From assembly GCA_026707545.1 (NCBI GenBank), contig JAPOWR010000001.1, positions 434,001 to 498,000 of the forward strand: 64,000 nucleotides of DNA, written 5' to 3'. A program made the position numbers and the translations under genes. A model generated the notes under the pieces. The model was not told the DNA's origin and made no database searches. It saw only the letters and a program-made list of their open reading frames with translations. Positions 20,651-30,479 of this stretch are shown piece after piece. The stretch is from Acidobacteriota bacterium (lineage in GTDB: Bacteria > Acidobacteriota > Thermoanaerobaculia > Multivoradales > Multivoraceae). Position 1 is the first letter of the stretch, and every line of letters starts with the position of its first letter.

Positions 20651-23600
20651 ATGAAACGCACCCTGGCTCTCATCGGAACCCTGGTTCTCGTGGGACTCGC
20701 GCCGCCCGTTGCGGCAGATAGCCCCGAAACCGGGGTCGTCCTCGGAAGGGCCGTCGACTCGAATGGAGCCCCGATGCCCGGCGTCACCGTGACGATCGCG
20801 GGCGATCGCGGCGAGAGGGTCGCGATCACCGGCGAGGAGGGCGGTTACCGGTTCGCTCTGCTCCCTCCGGGACCGTACACGGTCAGGGGATCTCTGGAGA
20901 GCTACGCCTCCCCCGAGGCGAACGTGACGGTCGCCGCCGGCGGCCGCGCGCAGATCGAGTTGAGGATGGTGCTCGAAGCGGCCGGCGAGATCACGGTCAC
21001 CGCCGAAACGCCCGTGATCAACAAGTTCGAGGTCACCTCGGCGGGCTCGGTCTCGTCGGACATCGCGTCGAACGTTATCGGAGTCAACTCGGACTACTTC
21101 TCGAATCTCCGGATGATGCCGGGCGTGACATCGGACGGCGATCTCGCCGACCAGTACCCCGGCGTCAACGGATCGCGTTGGCAGGAGGCCGCGGTCTTCG
21201 TGGACGGCGTGGACACGACGTACACCCGCCGGGGGGGATCGCGGATGTACCTTCCCAACCTCGCCGTGGCCGAGACCAATCTGCAATCGACGTCGGGCAG
21301 CGCCGAGTACGGACGCGCCACTGGCGGGGTGGTCAACGTGATCACGAAGTCGGGGACGAACATCTTCCACGGTCAGGCACTGGGCTTCCACCAGCGGGGA
21401 GACTGGGTTACCGAGTACCAGTCGCACCCGGAACTGGAGGAGCGCTGGGGCTGCAGGGCGAGGGAGATCTTCAACCCGCAGAACGTCCCGTTCGCTCCCT
21501 CCTGCGACGCGGACTTCTTCAAGCGCGAGGAGCTCGAGAAGCAGAACAAGGTGACGAACTATCAGGCGTTCCTCGGCGGACCGCTGTCTCGGAACAAGCT
21601 GTGGTTCGCCGTTTCGCTCGCGGAGACGAACAGCTTTCAGAGCCAGGAACTCTTCAGCGGCGACATCGTCGACAACAGCGCCTACGTCGAAGGACGGCTG
21701 GCGAAGCTCGACTACCAGCCCAACCCCTCGAACAGCCTGCAGTTGAACTACAACGCCTCGCCGCTCGACATCACCTTCCTCCTGGGCGATTTCCCCGCGG
21801 ACAGGTACAGCGCGACGCCGCACGAGTTCGGTGGAGAACTGATCACCGGGAGCTGGAACTGGACGGCCAGCCAGGACCTGTTCATGGAGTTCAAGCTGTC
21901 CGCGCATGACTCGAGCGAGCACAAGCGCCTCAACGCCGGCAGCGGTTTCGACCTCGAGTCGGCGCTCCTGGAGAAGCAGCAGGATCCACGCTATCCGCCG
22001 AACAACTTCGGGCCTCACAGCCCGGGCAACAACTCCCACGGCTACATCGGCTACCGGGGCGGCGAGTGGCACCTGTTCAACGGTTGGTTGCTCGACAACG
22101 GCTTCGGCCTGAACGACTACCCGCGTGATCAGGCGAACGTGCGGGCGACCTGGTTCGCTAGCGAAAGCCACGAGGCCCTCTTCGGGGTCGACTGGCAGGC
22201 GGTCGGCTGGGAGCAGGACCTGCAGCGGAACAACGTCTACTTCGGGCAGGAGTTCAACGCATCGAGTCCCACCGGTTTCAACAACTGCGGACTGATCGAC
22301 TGGCCGACGACGACGTACTACTGCCACTACGAGAACTACACGCCACCCGACCTGGTGGGAACCGAGCGGCTGCGAGGTACCAAGTCCTCCAACCTTGCCG
22401 GCTTCGTGCGGGACCGGTTCACGGTCGGCGACAACTGGGCCTTCAACCTCGGCCTGCGCTACGAGGACCAGGTGCACAAGAACGACGTGCGCCGAACGGT
22501 GGTCGACTCGCAGAGCGTCTCGCCGCGGCTTCTCGCCTCCTACGATGTGAAGCGGGACGGCTCGATGGTGTTCCACCTGAACCTGGCGCGGGCCTACCAG
22601 CATCTGAACCAGGAACTGGTGAACAACTACCTGCTCGAGGGCTGGAACGGTGTCAACGCGTACGACCGCATCGTGTACTGCGCCCCGATCGACGCGTTCT
22701 ACATCGAGGTCTGCGACGGCCCGGGCTACACCGGTCTGCTCGGCAAGCTCCGGCCTGGCGAGATGTACCGGCAGATCGACGCCGGCACGATCCCGGCGGT
22801 GAACATCGAGCCCTACTACAAGGACGAGGTCGACCTCATCTATAGCTGGTCCTTCGGTTCGAGACGGCAGTGGTTCTTCCAGGGCAGTGCCATCTACTGG
22901 GAGTACCGGAACTCGATCGGCACCACCGAGCAGCGGCTGCCCAACGGCGACTACTTCAGGTTCACCGAGAACTACAAGGACTACGAGCGAGTGCTCGGCG
23001 CCCTCGGCGTGGTGGATCCCCAGGTCATGGCCAACTTCGAGGAGGGCAAGCGCACCTACGAATCCGTGCAACTGCAGCTCAACAGGTTGTTCAGGAACGA
23101 CTGGGCGCTCTACAACAACTTCACGTACGCCGATGCCCAGGGGCACTACTGGGGCGGCCTGTTCGACAACACGAACTCCGACTACGGCCGCAATCTCGAT
23201 GTCGTCCTGAATCAGGGGCATATCAACGGCTGCACGCGAGAACAGGTGCCGGTGACCGGGCCCGACGGCACCGTACTCGAACGAAAGTACCCGATGGACT
23301 GCCAGGCGCTGCTGGAGCCGTTCCTGGGCGTGCCGGTGTCGACGATCAACCGCTACGGCACTGTCCACGAGAACAACAAGTACGTGTGGAACACCTACGG
23401 GTTCAAGAACTTCCGGATCGGCAGCCGCGGTCACAGCGTGATCCTGGGAGGCGGCTTCCAGTGGCGGTCGGGCAAGCCCTGGCAGCGGACTGAGGGAGCG
23501 TCCCTCGGAGAACCTTGCGACACGCAGTTCTGGGAACCGGGCTTTGCACTCGAGTGCGACCCCAGCCAGTTCCTGGTCGACAGCGGCACGGGTCTCTACC

Positions 23601-23842
23601 TGGAGCCTCGGGGCACGCGTGACCCCTTCAACTCCCTATGGAGTGCGAACCTGAACGTGATGTACTTCTTCCCGCTCGGGTGGAGGGAGGACTTCAGGGG
23701 CTTCGTCCGCGTCGATGCCCAGAACATCACGGACAACCAGAAGCTGCAGCGGATCAACGGCGACGGCGAGGTCAGTGCCTCCCGCTACATCGGCTGGCAG
23801 TCGCCACGCCGTTTCAATGTGGTGCTCGGCTTGAGCTTCTAG
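20651..23842 (+). CDS. Oar-like TonB-dependent receptor with N-terminal regulatory domain
   Basis: 1063 residues. A signal peptide at 1-23 ends in V-A-A-D. Residues about 28-110 form a carboxypeptidase-regulatory-like beta-sandwich (V-L-G-R-A-V-D, P-M-P-G-V-T-V-T). A plug domain follows with V-D-G-V-D-T-T-Y and G-R-A-T-G-G-V-V-N-V-I-T-K-S-G-T, and then a 22-strand-type barrel ending in F-N-V-V-L-G-L-S-F with a terminal aromatic residue. Acidobacteria carry many such outer-membrane receptors, whose ligands are mostly unknown but are likely oligosaccharides or peptides. AAAGGAGG lies 8 nt before the ATG, the strongest ribosome binding site in the window, suggesting high expression. Two hairpins after the stop end the unit. 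Confidence 0.93.
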   Translation: MKRTLALIGTLVLVGLAPPVAADSPETGVVLGRAVDSNGAPMPGVTVTIAGDRGERVAITGEEGGYRFALLPPGPYTVRGSLESYASPEANVTVAAGGRAQIELRMVLEAAGEITVTAETPVINKFEVTSAGSVSSDIASNVIGVNSDYFSNLRMMPGVTSDGDLADQYPGVNGSRWQEAAVFVDGVDTTYTRRGGSRMYLPNLAVAETNLQSTSGSAEYGRATGGVVNVITKSGTNIFHGQALGFHQRGDWVTEYQSHPELEERWGCRAREIFNPQNVPFAPSCDADFFKREELEKQNKVTNYQAFLGGPLSRNKLWFAVSLAETNSFQSQELFSGDIVDNSAYVEGRLAKLDYQPNPSNSLQLNYNASPLDITFLLGDFPADRYSATPHEFGGELITGSWNWTASQDLFMEFKLSAHDSSEHKRLNAGSGFDLESALLEKQQDPRYPPNNFGPHSPGNNSHGYIGYRGGEWHLFNGWLLDNGFGLNDYPRDQANVRATWFASESHEALFGVDWQAVGWEQDLQRNNVYFGQEFNASSPTGFNNCGLIDWPTTTYYCHYENYTPPDLVGTERLRGTKSSNLAGFVRDRFTVGDNWAFNLGLRYEDQVHKNDVRRTVVDSQSVSPRLLASYDVKRDGSMVFHLNLARAYQHLNQELVNNYLLEGWNGVNAYDRIVYCAPIDAFYIEVCDGPGYTGLLGKLRPGEMYRQIDAGTIPAVNIEPYYKDEVDLIYSWSFGSRRQWFFQGSAIYWEYRNSIGTTEQRLPNGDYFRFTENYKDYERVLGALGVVDPQVMANFEEGKRTYESVQLQLNRLFRNDWALYNNFTYADAQGHYWGGLFDNTNSDYGRNLDVVLNQGHINGCTREQVPVTGPDGTVLERKYPMDCQALLEPFLGVPVSTINRYGTVHENNKYVWNTYGFKNFRIGSRGHSVILGGGFQWRSGKPWQRTEGASLGEPCDTQFWEPGFALECDPSQFLVDSGTGLYLEPRGTRDPFNSLWSANLNVMYFFPLGWREDFRGFVRVDAQNITDNQKLQRINGDGEVSASRYIGWQSPRRFNVVLGLSF

Positions 23843-23858
23843 GCCGGAAGACGGCGTT

Positions 23859-23930
23859 CGGCTGCGGTGTGTTCACCGCAGCCGGGCCGGCCTTGAGGGG
23901 AGCCCGGCTTCGGCCGGGCTCTTCTTCTAT
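23859..23930 (+). terminator. Two hairpins ending the TonB receptor gene; second is Rho-independent
   Basis: The first stem, CGGCTGCGGTG/CACCGCAGCCG (11 bp, loop TGTT), spans 23859-23884. The second, AGCCCGGC-TTCG-GCCGGGCT, spans 23901-23920 with a UUCG tetraloop and is followed by CTTCTTCTAT, a T-rich tail. They lie between convergent genes; the opposite gene ends at 23927. Confidence 0.8.
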
Positions 23931-25438
23931 CTCGGTCCGACCGTGCCCCGGCGCGACAGGATCTCGCCTGTGACAGGGTCGTAGACTGCGGCCAGGTAGC
24001 GATGCTCGCGTTTGAGGATCGGCAGTTCCGTTCCGTAGATGAAGGTCTTTCCCGGAGGCGGCGCCTCCGAGTAGAGGATCGGGATCCTGCTGCCCAGGTT
24101 CTTCGAGTGGTCGCCGTACTTGTCGACGACCGAGATCCTGAACTCCACCTCGTTCCGCCACTGCCCGCCGATCGGGAGCAGGGTCAGATCGTCTACCGGA
24201 ATCGTGACCCACATGGGCACGAGGATCTTCCTGAATCCGGCCCTGCGCGGCGTGCCGAAACGAACTTGCAGGGCGCCCTCGCCCGGCGTGCTGCCGAACA
24301 TCAGCGAACCTTCGACCAGCATCGTGAACTCGGCGCTCCTCGACATGTCGAGGTAGTGCGTGCGGGTGCGGACGCGTAGGCCCTGGCGGTCGATGAGCCG
24401 GACCTCGATGTCGTGTCGCATGTCGTTCTCGTCGCGCGGCGGCTCGAAGCCGAGCCAATAGTACGAGCGCGTGTCGGCCACCGTCTCGGCGAGCGCGACC
24501 TTGCGGTAGGCGTTGATCATCGCCTTGCCGCCGGTCTCGTGGGCGAGGAACCACAGAGCCGCCTCCGGAACCTCCACCGAGGTGTTCATCAGGAGCGCGC
24601 CTGTGCCGGGGTCGAGACCGAAGGTGGGGCGAAGGCCGGCCATGTCCACCGGGTAGACGGTGTAGCCGACAAGATTGGCGGTGGTCACGAGAGGCTGGTA
24701 GACGTTGCCAACGCTTTCCCAACAGGTTCCTTCCTGCCAGAACGACGAGAACGCCCAGGAACGGGTCGGCGTGCAGTAGGTCTCGACCAGCAGGAGCATC
24801 ACCTTGCGGCCCGGAACGTCGGCCAGGCTGCGGATGCTGGCGGTGGCGGCCATGACGGTCCGCCGGATCTGATCCTCGAGATTGCCCAGACCGAGGATCC
24901 GCGTCAGGCCGAGCGCCTTGCGTTCCCTCGCCTGCCCGATCGCCTCCTCCATCTTGTGGCGTGAGTTCGTCCAGTCGGTCAACCGGGTGACGTTGTAGCC
25001 GTCGAAGGCGACGATGGCTACCTGGTCGGACGGGTTGAGCAGAGCCAGATCCCTCTCGAGCCGATTCAGGAAACCGTCACGCTGGCGGCGGATGGCGAAC
25101 AGCTCGTCGATGAAGATGAGGAAGTTCGTGCCCACCTGCTTATCCGGTGTGAGCGTCGGCACGCCTCCGATGCGGTCGTCGCGGGTGGCAACCGCCAGTC
25201 CCCCGTCGATCTCGGTGAAGTAGTCGATCGGCGCGGGCTTGCCGTCGACGAGGAGTTCGAAGTCGTTCGCCTCGAGCCCCCGAACCCGGTTTCCCTTCCT
25301 GTCGGTGACGACCGCTTCCACGTTCACGACGCGGACGTCCATCACGTCGGAGAACAGGTTCGGCAGGGGGGCTTCCTGGGCCGCGGCCGGGAGCGCGGCC
25401 AGGAGCATCGTGACGACGGGCACCATGGCGGCTTTCAC
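23927..25438 (-). CDS. Secreted VWFA-related protein, array member 6 (distal)
   Basis: 503 residues from GTG 25438, preceded by AAGGAAG. The signal peptide is 1-20 (L-L-A-A-L-P-A-A-A-Q). Family blocks in order are L-F-S-D-V-M-D-V-R-V-V-N-V at 28-40, T-D-R-K-G-N-R near 45, F-E-L-L-V-D-G near 60, a VWFA domain from about 103 to 290, and a beta-rich C-terminal half with Y-Y-W-L-G-F-E-P-P and A-A-V-Y-D-P. This is the acidobacterial VWFA-related architecture. The metal-site loop is F-I-D-E-L (D111) instead of the classical D-x-S-x-S, so divalent-metal binding is doubtful. An export or surface role is likely, and partners are unknown. It is the last of six collinear genes, 40 bp after the previous one. 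Confidence 0.85.
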   Translation of the reverse strand: MKAAMVPVVTMLLAALPAAAQEAPLPNLFSDVMDVRVVNVEAVVTDRKGNRVRGLEANDFELLVDGKPAPIDYFTEIDGGLAVATRDDRIGGVPTLTPDKQVGTNFLIFIDELFAIRRQRDGFLNRLERDLALLNPSDQVAIVAFDGYNVTRLTDWTNSRHKMEEAIGQARERKALGLTRILGLGNLEDQIRRTVMAATASIRSLADVPGRKVMLLLVETYCTPTRSWAFSSFWQEGTCWESVGNVYQPLVTTANLVGYTVYPVDMAGLRPTFGLDPGTGALLMNTSVEVPEAALWFLAHETGGKAMINAYRKVALAETVADTRSYYWLGFEPPRDENDMRHDIEVRLIDRQGLRVRTRTHYLDMSRSAEFTMLVEGSLMFGSTPGEGALQVRFGTPRRAGFRKILVPMWVTIPVDDLTLLPIGGQWRNEVEFRISVVDKYGDHSKNLGSRIPILYSEAPPPGKTFIYGTELPILKREHRYLAAVYDPVTGEILSRRGTVGPR

Positions 25439-25478
25439 GGCGACTTCCTTTCGTACCTTGGCCCTTCTTCTGCTTACC

Positions 25479-27035
25479 CTACCGGGCGCCCACCGTCCCG
25501 CTCGCCGAAAGCAGCTCGCCGGCGAGCGGGTCGTAGACCGCCGCGACGTAGCGGTGCTTGCGCTTCCGGATCCGGAGGTCGGTCTCGAAAACGAAACGGT
25601 CGCCCGGCGAGGGCTCGTTCGGAATGGCCACCGTGACCTTCGCCGCCGGCGGCACCGCCTGATCGCCGAACCTGTCCATCAGCCTGATCCTGAACTCGAG
25701 CTCGTTGATCCACTGGCCGTCCATCGGCAGCAGCTCCACCTCGTCGAGAGGAATCGTCACCTTCATCGGCACGAAGATCTTCCGGAACCCGGCCTTCCGG
25801 GGAGTGCCGAAGTCGACGTTCAGGGACCCGGCGCCTGGAGAACCGCCGAACAGGAGCGCGCCCTCGACCAGCATCGAGACTTCGGTCGCCTTCGACATGT
25901 CCACGTAGTTCTCCCGCGACCGGGCACGGAGGCCGCGGTGCCCGGGCAGGCGAACTTCCAGGTCGTGAACCCTGTCGTCCTCGTTCCGGGGGGGCTCGAA
26001 ACCGAGCCAGTAGTAGGAACGCGTGTCCTCCGTCGCCTCGGCAAGGGCCTTGTTGCTGAAGGAGTTGATCATGGGAAGCCCGCCGGTCTCGTCGGCCAGG
26101 AACTGGAGGACGTCATGGAATCGCCGCTCGGGCGACTCCATCAGTGAGTACCCGCCAATAGCACCCGTGAAGGTTGAAGTGAGGCCTGTGGCTCCGAAGC
26201 CGCTGATCGGAAAGTTCGGGCCGCGCAGGCCCGGAAGGTCGATCGGGTAAAGGCTGTAGCCGACCAGGTTCGCCGCACTGACCAGAGGCCCATAGAGCCG
26301 GTTCAGCCTTGCGCCGGCGAACGCGGCCACGTACGGCGACCCGGAGTCCCAGAAGTCGGACACGGTGGCCCACCCCTCGATCAGCAGCAGCATGACCTTG
26401 CGGCCCGGTGCGTTGGCGAAGCTGCGCATGGTGCCGGCGGCGGCCATCACCGAGCGCCGGGTCTTGTCGCCCGGCTCCGAGCCCATGCCGTACCTGTACA
26501 GCAGTCCGTAGGGCGTCCGCTTCCTGGCCCGCCGCAGCGCGGCCTCGATCTCATCTCCCGAACTCGTCCAGTCCGTGAACCGCGTCAGGTCGTGCCCGTC
26601 GAAGGCGACGACCGCCACGCGGTCGGCCGGTCCCAGGTGGGCCAGGTCCTGCGCGAAGCGTTCCAGCACGCGGTTTCTTCGTTGCTGGATCGCGTGCAGG
26701 TCGTCGATGAAGATCAGGTAGTTCGTGCCGACCTGCTCGCCCGCGGCCAGCGTTGGCACTCCGTCGACGCGCTGGTCGGCCGTGGCCAGCGCTCTGCCGT
26801 CGTCGATCTCCGTGAAGTAGTCGATCGGTACCGGCTCACCGTCCACGCGGAGTTCGAAGTCGCTTGCCTCGAGACCCCGAATCCGGTTTCCCCTCCTGTC
26901 CGTGACGACGACCTCGACGTTGACGACGCGGACGTCGATCACGTCGGAGAACAGGTCCGGCAGGGGGCTCTCCTGGGCGGCGGCGGGGAGCGTGGCGAGG
27001 ACCAGTGTCGCCACAAGGGGCCTGTGGAATCTCAA
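25479..27035 (-). CDS. Secreted VWFA-related protein, array member 5
   Basis: 518 residues from the TTG at 27035. The frame is open to 27299, but that part shadows the upstream gene. TTG is supported by AGGAGAG upstream and by a 4-bp TTGA overlap with the stop of the gene before it. The signal peptide (V-A-T-L-V-L-A-T-L-P-A-A-A-Q) starts at once. The domain layout equals that of its neighbours: D-L-F-S-D-V-I-D-V-R-V-V, then R-G-L-E-A-S-D-F-E-L, a VWFA domain with F-I-D-D-L-H-A-I, and the C-terminal Y-Y-W-L-G-F-E-P-P. The central variable loop (about 265-308) is short and rich in Gly, Ser and Thr. Function is unknown. Confidence 0.85.
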   Translation of the reverse strand: MRFHRPLVATLVLATLPAAAQESPLPDLFSDVIDVRVVNVEVVVTDRRGNRIRGLEASDFELRVDGEPVPIDYFTEIDDGRALATADQRVDGVPTLAAGEQVGTNYLIFIDDLHAIQQRRNRVLERFAQDLAHLGPADRVAVVAFDGHDLTRFTDWTSSGDEIEAALRRARKRTPYGLLYRYGMGSEPGDKTRRSVMAAAGTMRSFANAPGRKVMLLLIEGWATVSDFWDSGSPYVAAFAGARLNRLYGPLVSAANLVGYSLYPIDLPGLRGPNFPISGFGATGLTSTFTGAIGGYSLMESPERRFHDVLQFLADETGGLPMINSFSNKALAEATEDTRSYYWLGFEPPRNEDDRVHDLEVRLPGHRGLRARSRENYVDMSKATEVSMLVEGALLFGGSPGAGSLNVDFGTPRKAGFRKIFVPMKVTIPLDEVELLPMDGQWINELEFRIRLMDRFGDQAVPPAAKVTVAIPNEPSPGDRFVFETDLRIRKRKHRYVAAVYDPLAGELLSASGTVGAR

Positions 27036-28687
27036 CGGCGTACTCTCCTCTTGGGCTCTGGCCGTTGGCTGGAGCCGACCTCTCCGCTGCTCGACAGGAT
27101 CGCGCCCGAAAGAGGGTCGTAGATTGCCGCGACGTAGCGGTGCTCGCGTCTTCGAATCACGATGCCTGTGTCGTAGGTGAAGGTCTGGCCCGGCAGCGGA
27201 GCCGCGGGACCGAGAATCGGAATCCTCCTGACCGGGATCTCGGAGCGGTCGCCCCGCTCGTTGATCACGGTGACCCGAAACTCCAACTCGTTCATCCACT
27301 GACCGCCGATCGGCAGCAGGGTCAGATCGTCGAGCGGGATCGTGACCTCCATCGGCACGGCGATCTTCCTGAATCCGGCGCGCTCGGGGGTGCCGAACCG
27401 CACGTCGAGCGAGTCGGTCCCCGGGGAGCCGCCGAACAGCAACGAACCTTCGACGAGCATGGTGACCTCGGTGCTCTTCGACATGTCCATGTAGCTCTCG
27501 CGCGCACGGACCCGGAGGTTACGGCGCCCCACCACGCGCACGTCGATGTCGTGCAGCACGTCGTTCTCGTCGCGTGGCGGCTCGAATCCGAGCCAGTAGT
27601 AGGAGCGGGTGTCGTCGGTGGCGATGGCGAGCGCTTCATCTCGCTGCGCATTGATCATGGCCAGACCTCCGGTCTCGCCGGCGAGGTGTCGGAGTGCCGC
27701 CTGCCGCGACCACTGGGAGCTTGCGCTGGGGAAGAGGGGGAAGGGGTTGATGAGCCACGAATCCACCAGGTCGTCGCCCACGTAGAACGGATTCCTGTGG
27801 GGATAGGAGAGGGGGTGGCTGCGTGGATGGCGGAACGCGGTGATGTCGTCACGGGACAGCCCCAGATCGACTGAGAATCGTAGACCTGGAAGGTTGACCG
27901 GATAGAGCGTGTAGCCGACCAGATTCGCCGCATCGACCAGGGGGCGGACAACGTCCCATGTGCTCGTGTAGAGGCTCACCGGCGAAGCGAGCGTCGAGCG
28001 ACCGAACGAGTCGACCGACCCGCTCCAGCCATCGGCGAGCAGCAGCATCGCCTTGCGGCCCGGAGCGCCGGCGAAACTGCGAACAGTAGCCGTAGCGGCC
28101 AGGACGGCTCGTCGCGTCTGCTCCGTCTGGTCGCCGAGACCGGTCATCCTCATCAGGCCGAGACCCTTCCGCTCCCGCGCCTGCTGCAGCGCGTGCTCGA
28201 TCTCGTCGCGGGAGTTCGTCCAGTCCGTCAGCCGCGCGAGGTTGTACCCGTCGAAGGCGACGACCGCAACGCGGTCGGCAGGGCTGAGCAATGCCAGGTC
28301 CTGCTCCAGCCCGTTCAGCACCCGGTCCCGATCGCGCCGGATTGCCGAGAGTTCATCGATGAAGACGAGGTAGTTCGTGCCTACCTGTTTGTCGGGCGTC
28401 AGCGAGGGCACGTTGCCGACGCCGTCGTCGAGCGAGGTCCTTGCGCGCCCGTCGTCGATCTCGGTGAAGTACTCGATGGGCACCGGCTCGCCGTCGACCC
28501 GGAGTTCGAAGTCGCTCGCCTCGAGCCCCCGGATCCGGTTCCCCTTCCTGTCCGTGACGACGACTTCGACGTTGACGACCCGGACGTCGATCACGTCGGC
28601 GAACAGGTCCGGCAGGGGCGTGTCCTGCGGGGCGGCGGGGAGGGCGGCCAGGAGCAGAGCGGCTGCCGCGATCGGATGGAACTTCAC
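27032..28687 (-). CDS. Secreted VWFA-related protein, array member 4
   Basis: 551 residues from GTG 28687, with AAGGA 8 nt upstream and only 4 bp after the stop of the gene before it. The signal peptide is A-A-A-L-L-L-A-A-L-P-A-A-P-Q. The VWFA domain carries V-F-I-D-E-L-S-A-I, then V-A-V-V-A-F-D-G-Y-N and W-T-N-S-R-D-E. The variable loop at about 262-329 has clustered H, P, R and aromatic residues (R-H-P-R-S-H-P), unlike the other copies. The protein ends in an Arg-rich tail (P-K-R-R-V-R-R). The last codons overlap the TTG start of the next gene. Confidence 0.85.
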   Translation of the reverse strand: MKFHPIAAAALLLAALPAAPQDTPLPDLFADVIDVRVVNVEVVVTDRKGNRIRGLEASDFELRVDGEPVPIEYFTEIDDGRARTSLDDGVGNVPSLTPDKQVGTNYLVFIDELSAIRRDRDRVLNGLEQDLALLSPADRVAVVAFDGYNLARLTDWTNSRDEIEHALQQARERKGLGLMRMTGLGDQTEQTRRAVLAATATVRSFAGAPGRKAMLLLADGWSGSVDSFGRSTLASPVSLYTSTWDVVRPLVDAANLVGYTLYPVNLPGLRFSVDLGLSRDDITAFRHPRSHPLSYPHRNPFYVGDDLVDSWLINPFPLFPSASSQWSRQAALRHLAGETGGLAMINAQRDEALAIATDDTRSYYWLGFEPPRDENDVLHDIDVRVVGRRNLRVRARESYMDMSKSTEVTMLVEGSLLFGGSPGTDSLDVRFGTPERAGFRKIAVPMEVTIPLDDLTLLPIGGQWMNELEFRVTVINERGDRSEIPVRRIPILGPAAPLPGQTFTYDTGIVIRRREHRYVAAIYDPLSGAILSSSGEVGSSQRPEPKRRVRR

Positions 28688-28691
28688 GATC

Positions 28692-30446
28692 TCATCCTTC
28701 TTCGCCTGCCTCCCGGCCCGACTTGGGCCCTACCGTTCCCTGGGCCGAGAGGACGGCGCCGGTGAGCGGGTCGTAGACCGAGGCGACGAACCGATGCTCA
28801 TGGGAGCGAAGCAGGAGCGTCGTCTCGAAGACGAAGACGGCTCCCGGCGGCGGCGCCGACGCTCCGGAGATCTGGACCTTCTGGATCGGCGTGTCGGACC
28901 GCTCGCCGCCCTCGTTGATCAAGGTGACCCGGAACTCCAGCTCGTTCATCAAGCGATCGCCCATCGGCAGCAGCGCGATGTCGTCGAGCGGGATCGCGAT
29001 CTCCATCGGCACGTGGATCTTCCGGCCCCTGGTGGGTTCCGGAACGCCGAATCGCACCCCCAGCGTTTCCTTGCCGGGGGCGCCGCCGAACAGCACCGCG
29101 CCCTCCGTCATCATCGTGACTTCGGCGCTCCTGGACAGGTCGAAGAAGCTCCGCCGCGACCTGACGCGGAGGTCGGGATGCCCGATCACGCGCACCTCGA
29201 TCTCGTGGAGTTCGTCGGTCTGGTTGACACGCGGCTCGAAGCCGAGCCAATAGTAGGAACGCGTGTCGGCCGCGGCCTCGGCGAGGGCCACGTCTCTGAA
29301 GGCGTTGATCATCGGCAATCCGCCGGTCTCGTAGGCAAGGTACGCGAGCGCCCCCTCCTGGAACCACTCGGCGTTGATTCCCTCGGGGACACTGAAGGCA
29401 CCTGCCGTCGTCGTGACCGTCGGGTCGGCAAAGTCGCCTTCGTTGTACCCGGTGGACGCGTCTCCGATACCGAGGGGACTGTTTCGGAAGGCGGGGTTCA
29501 AGCCGGGAAGGTCGACCGGATAGAGCGTGTAGCCGACCCGATTCGCGGCGTGCGCCAGCGGCCCGTAGAGGTCCTCCAGGCTTGGAGGAAGCGGTCCAAT
29601 CGGGTTCACGCTTTCCCAGGACGGCACGCCCCAGCCGTCGGTGAGGATCAGCATCACCTTGCGGCCCGGAGGGTCCCCGAAGCTGCGCAGCGTCGTCGCG
29701 GCCGCCAGGACGGATCGGTGGATCTGGCGCTCACGCTTGTTCTGGAGCAGCGATGTCGAGGAGCGCCGCACGTCGAGGAGTCCGGGCTGGTCGCCAACGC
29801 CAGCTTGAGCGAGGGCTTCGCCCGCCTGGTCGGTGCCGGCCGAGGGCATCGCCACCGGGTCCAGGTCGGCTCTTCGCATGAGCCCGAGCGCCTTGCGCTT
29901 GCGCGCCTCGCGCAGGGCATCCCGGAGCTGGTCGTCCTCGTTCGTCCAGTCGGTCAGGCGTGCGACGTTGCCGCCGTCGAAGGCGACCACGGCGACGTGA
30001 TCCTCCGGATGGAGTTCCGACAGGTCCTTCTCCAGCCGCTTGAGCACCCGGTCACGGTTCTTCTTGATCGCGAAGAACTCGTCGATGAACACGAGATAGT
30101 TCGTGCGCACCCGCTCGTCGGGAGGGACGGTAGGCGCCGCGCGCGGAGTTTTCCGCGGTGCACCGCTCTCGGGGGTCGCGCTGGTCTCCGACGTCGACCG
30201 GGCCATTCCGTCGTCGATCTCCGAGAAGTAGTCGATCGGCACCCGCCAGCCGTCCACCCAGAGTTCGAAGTCCGAGACCGGCAGTCCGCGGATCCGGTTT
30301 CCGTCCCTGTCGGTGACCACCGCTTCGACGTTCACGACCCGAACGTCGATCACCTCGGAGAACATCTCCGGCGCGGGGGTCTCCTGCCCGGCGGCCGGGA
30401 GCGCGGCGAGGACCAGGGCGACCAGGAGTACGGGTGGACATCTCAT
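28692..30446 (-). CDS. Secreted VWFA-related protein, array member 3 (longest)
   Basis: 584 residues from ATG 30446, with AGGAG close upstream. The signal peptide (L-V-A-L-V-L-A-A-L-P-A-A-G-Q) is followed by the usual blocks. This copy is the longest because of two extra insertions. One at about 85-115 is rich in Thr, Pro and Ala before the VWFA domain. The other, at about 185-230 inside the domain, contains a low-complexity A-G-E-A-L-A-Q-A-G-V-G-D run. The VWFA loop reads V-F-I-D-E-F-F-A-I. The variable loop is at about 305-369. The C-terminal half is most like members 4 and 6. Function is unknown. Confidence 0.85.
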   Translation of the reverse strand: MRCPPVLLVALVLAALPAAGQETPAPEMFSEVIDVRVVNVEAVVTDRDGNRIRGLPVSDFELWVDGWRVPIDYFSEIDDGMARSTSETSATPESGAPRKTPRAAPTVPPDERVRTNYLVFIDEFFAIKKNRDRVLKRLEKDLSELHPEDHVAVVAFDGGNVARLTDWTNEDDQLRDALREARKRKALGLMRRADLDPVAMPSAGTDQAGEALAQAGVGDQPGLLDVRRSSTSLLQNKRERQIHRSVLAAATTLRSFGDPPGRKVMLILTDGWGVPSWESVNPIGPLPPSLEDLYGPLAHAANRVGYTLYPVDLPGLNPAFRNSPLGIGDASTGYNEGDFADPTVTTTAGAFSVPEGINAEWFQEGALAYLAYETGGLPMINAFRDVALAEAAADTRSYYWLGFEPRVNQTDELHEIEVRVIGHPDLRVRSRRSFFDLSRSAEVTMMTEGAVLFGGAPGKETLGVRFGVPEPTRGRKIHVPMEIAIPLDDIALLPMGDRLMNELEFRVTLINEGGERSDTPIQKVQISGASAPPPGAVFVFETTLLLRSHEHRFVASVYDPLTGAVLSAQGTVGPKSGREAGEEG

Positions 30447-30479
30447 GGACTCTCCTCAGGCGTACCGTTCAGCGTCCGT

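Noticed and set aside
20144-23434. Very long minus-strand frame of 1096 codons opposite the TonB receptor
   Set aside because: Product is rich in Arg, His, Asp and Val with no domain, and it lies exactly antisense to a well-supported receptor. A high-GC shadow.
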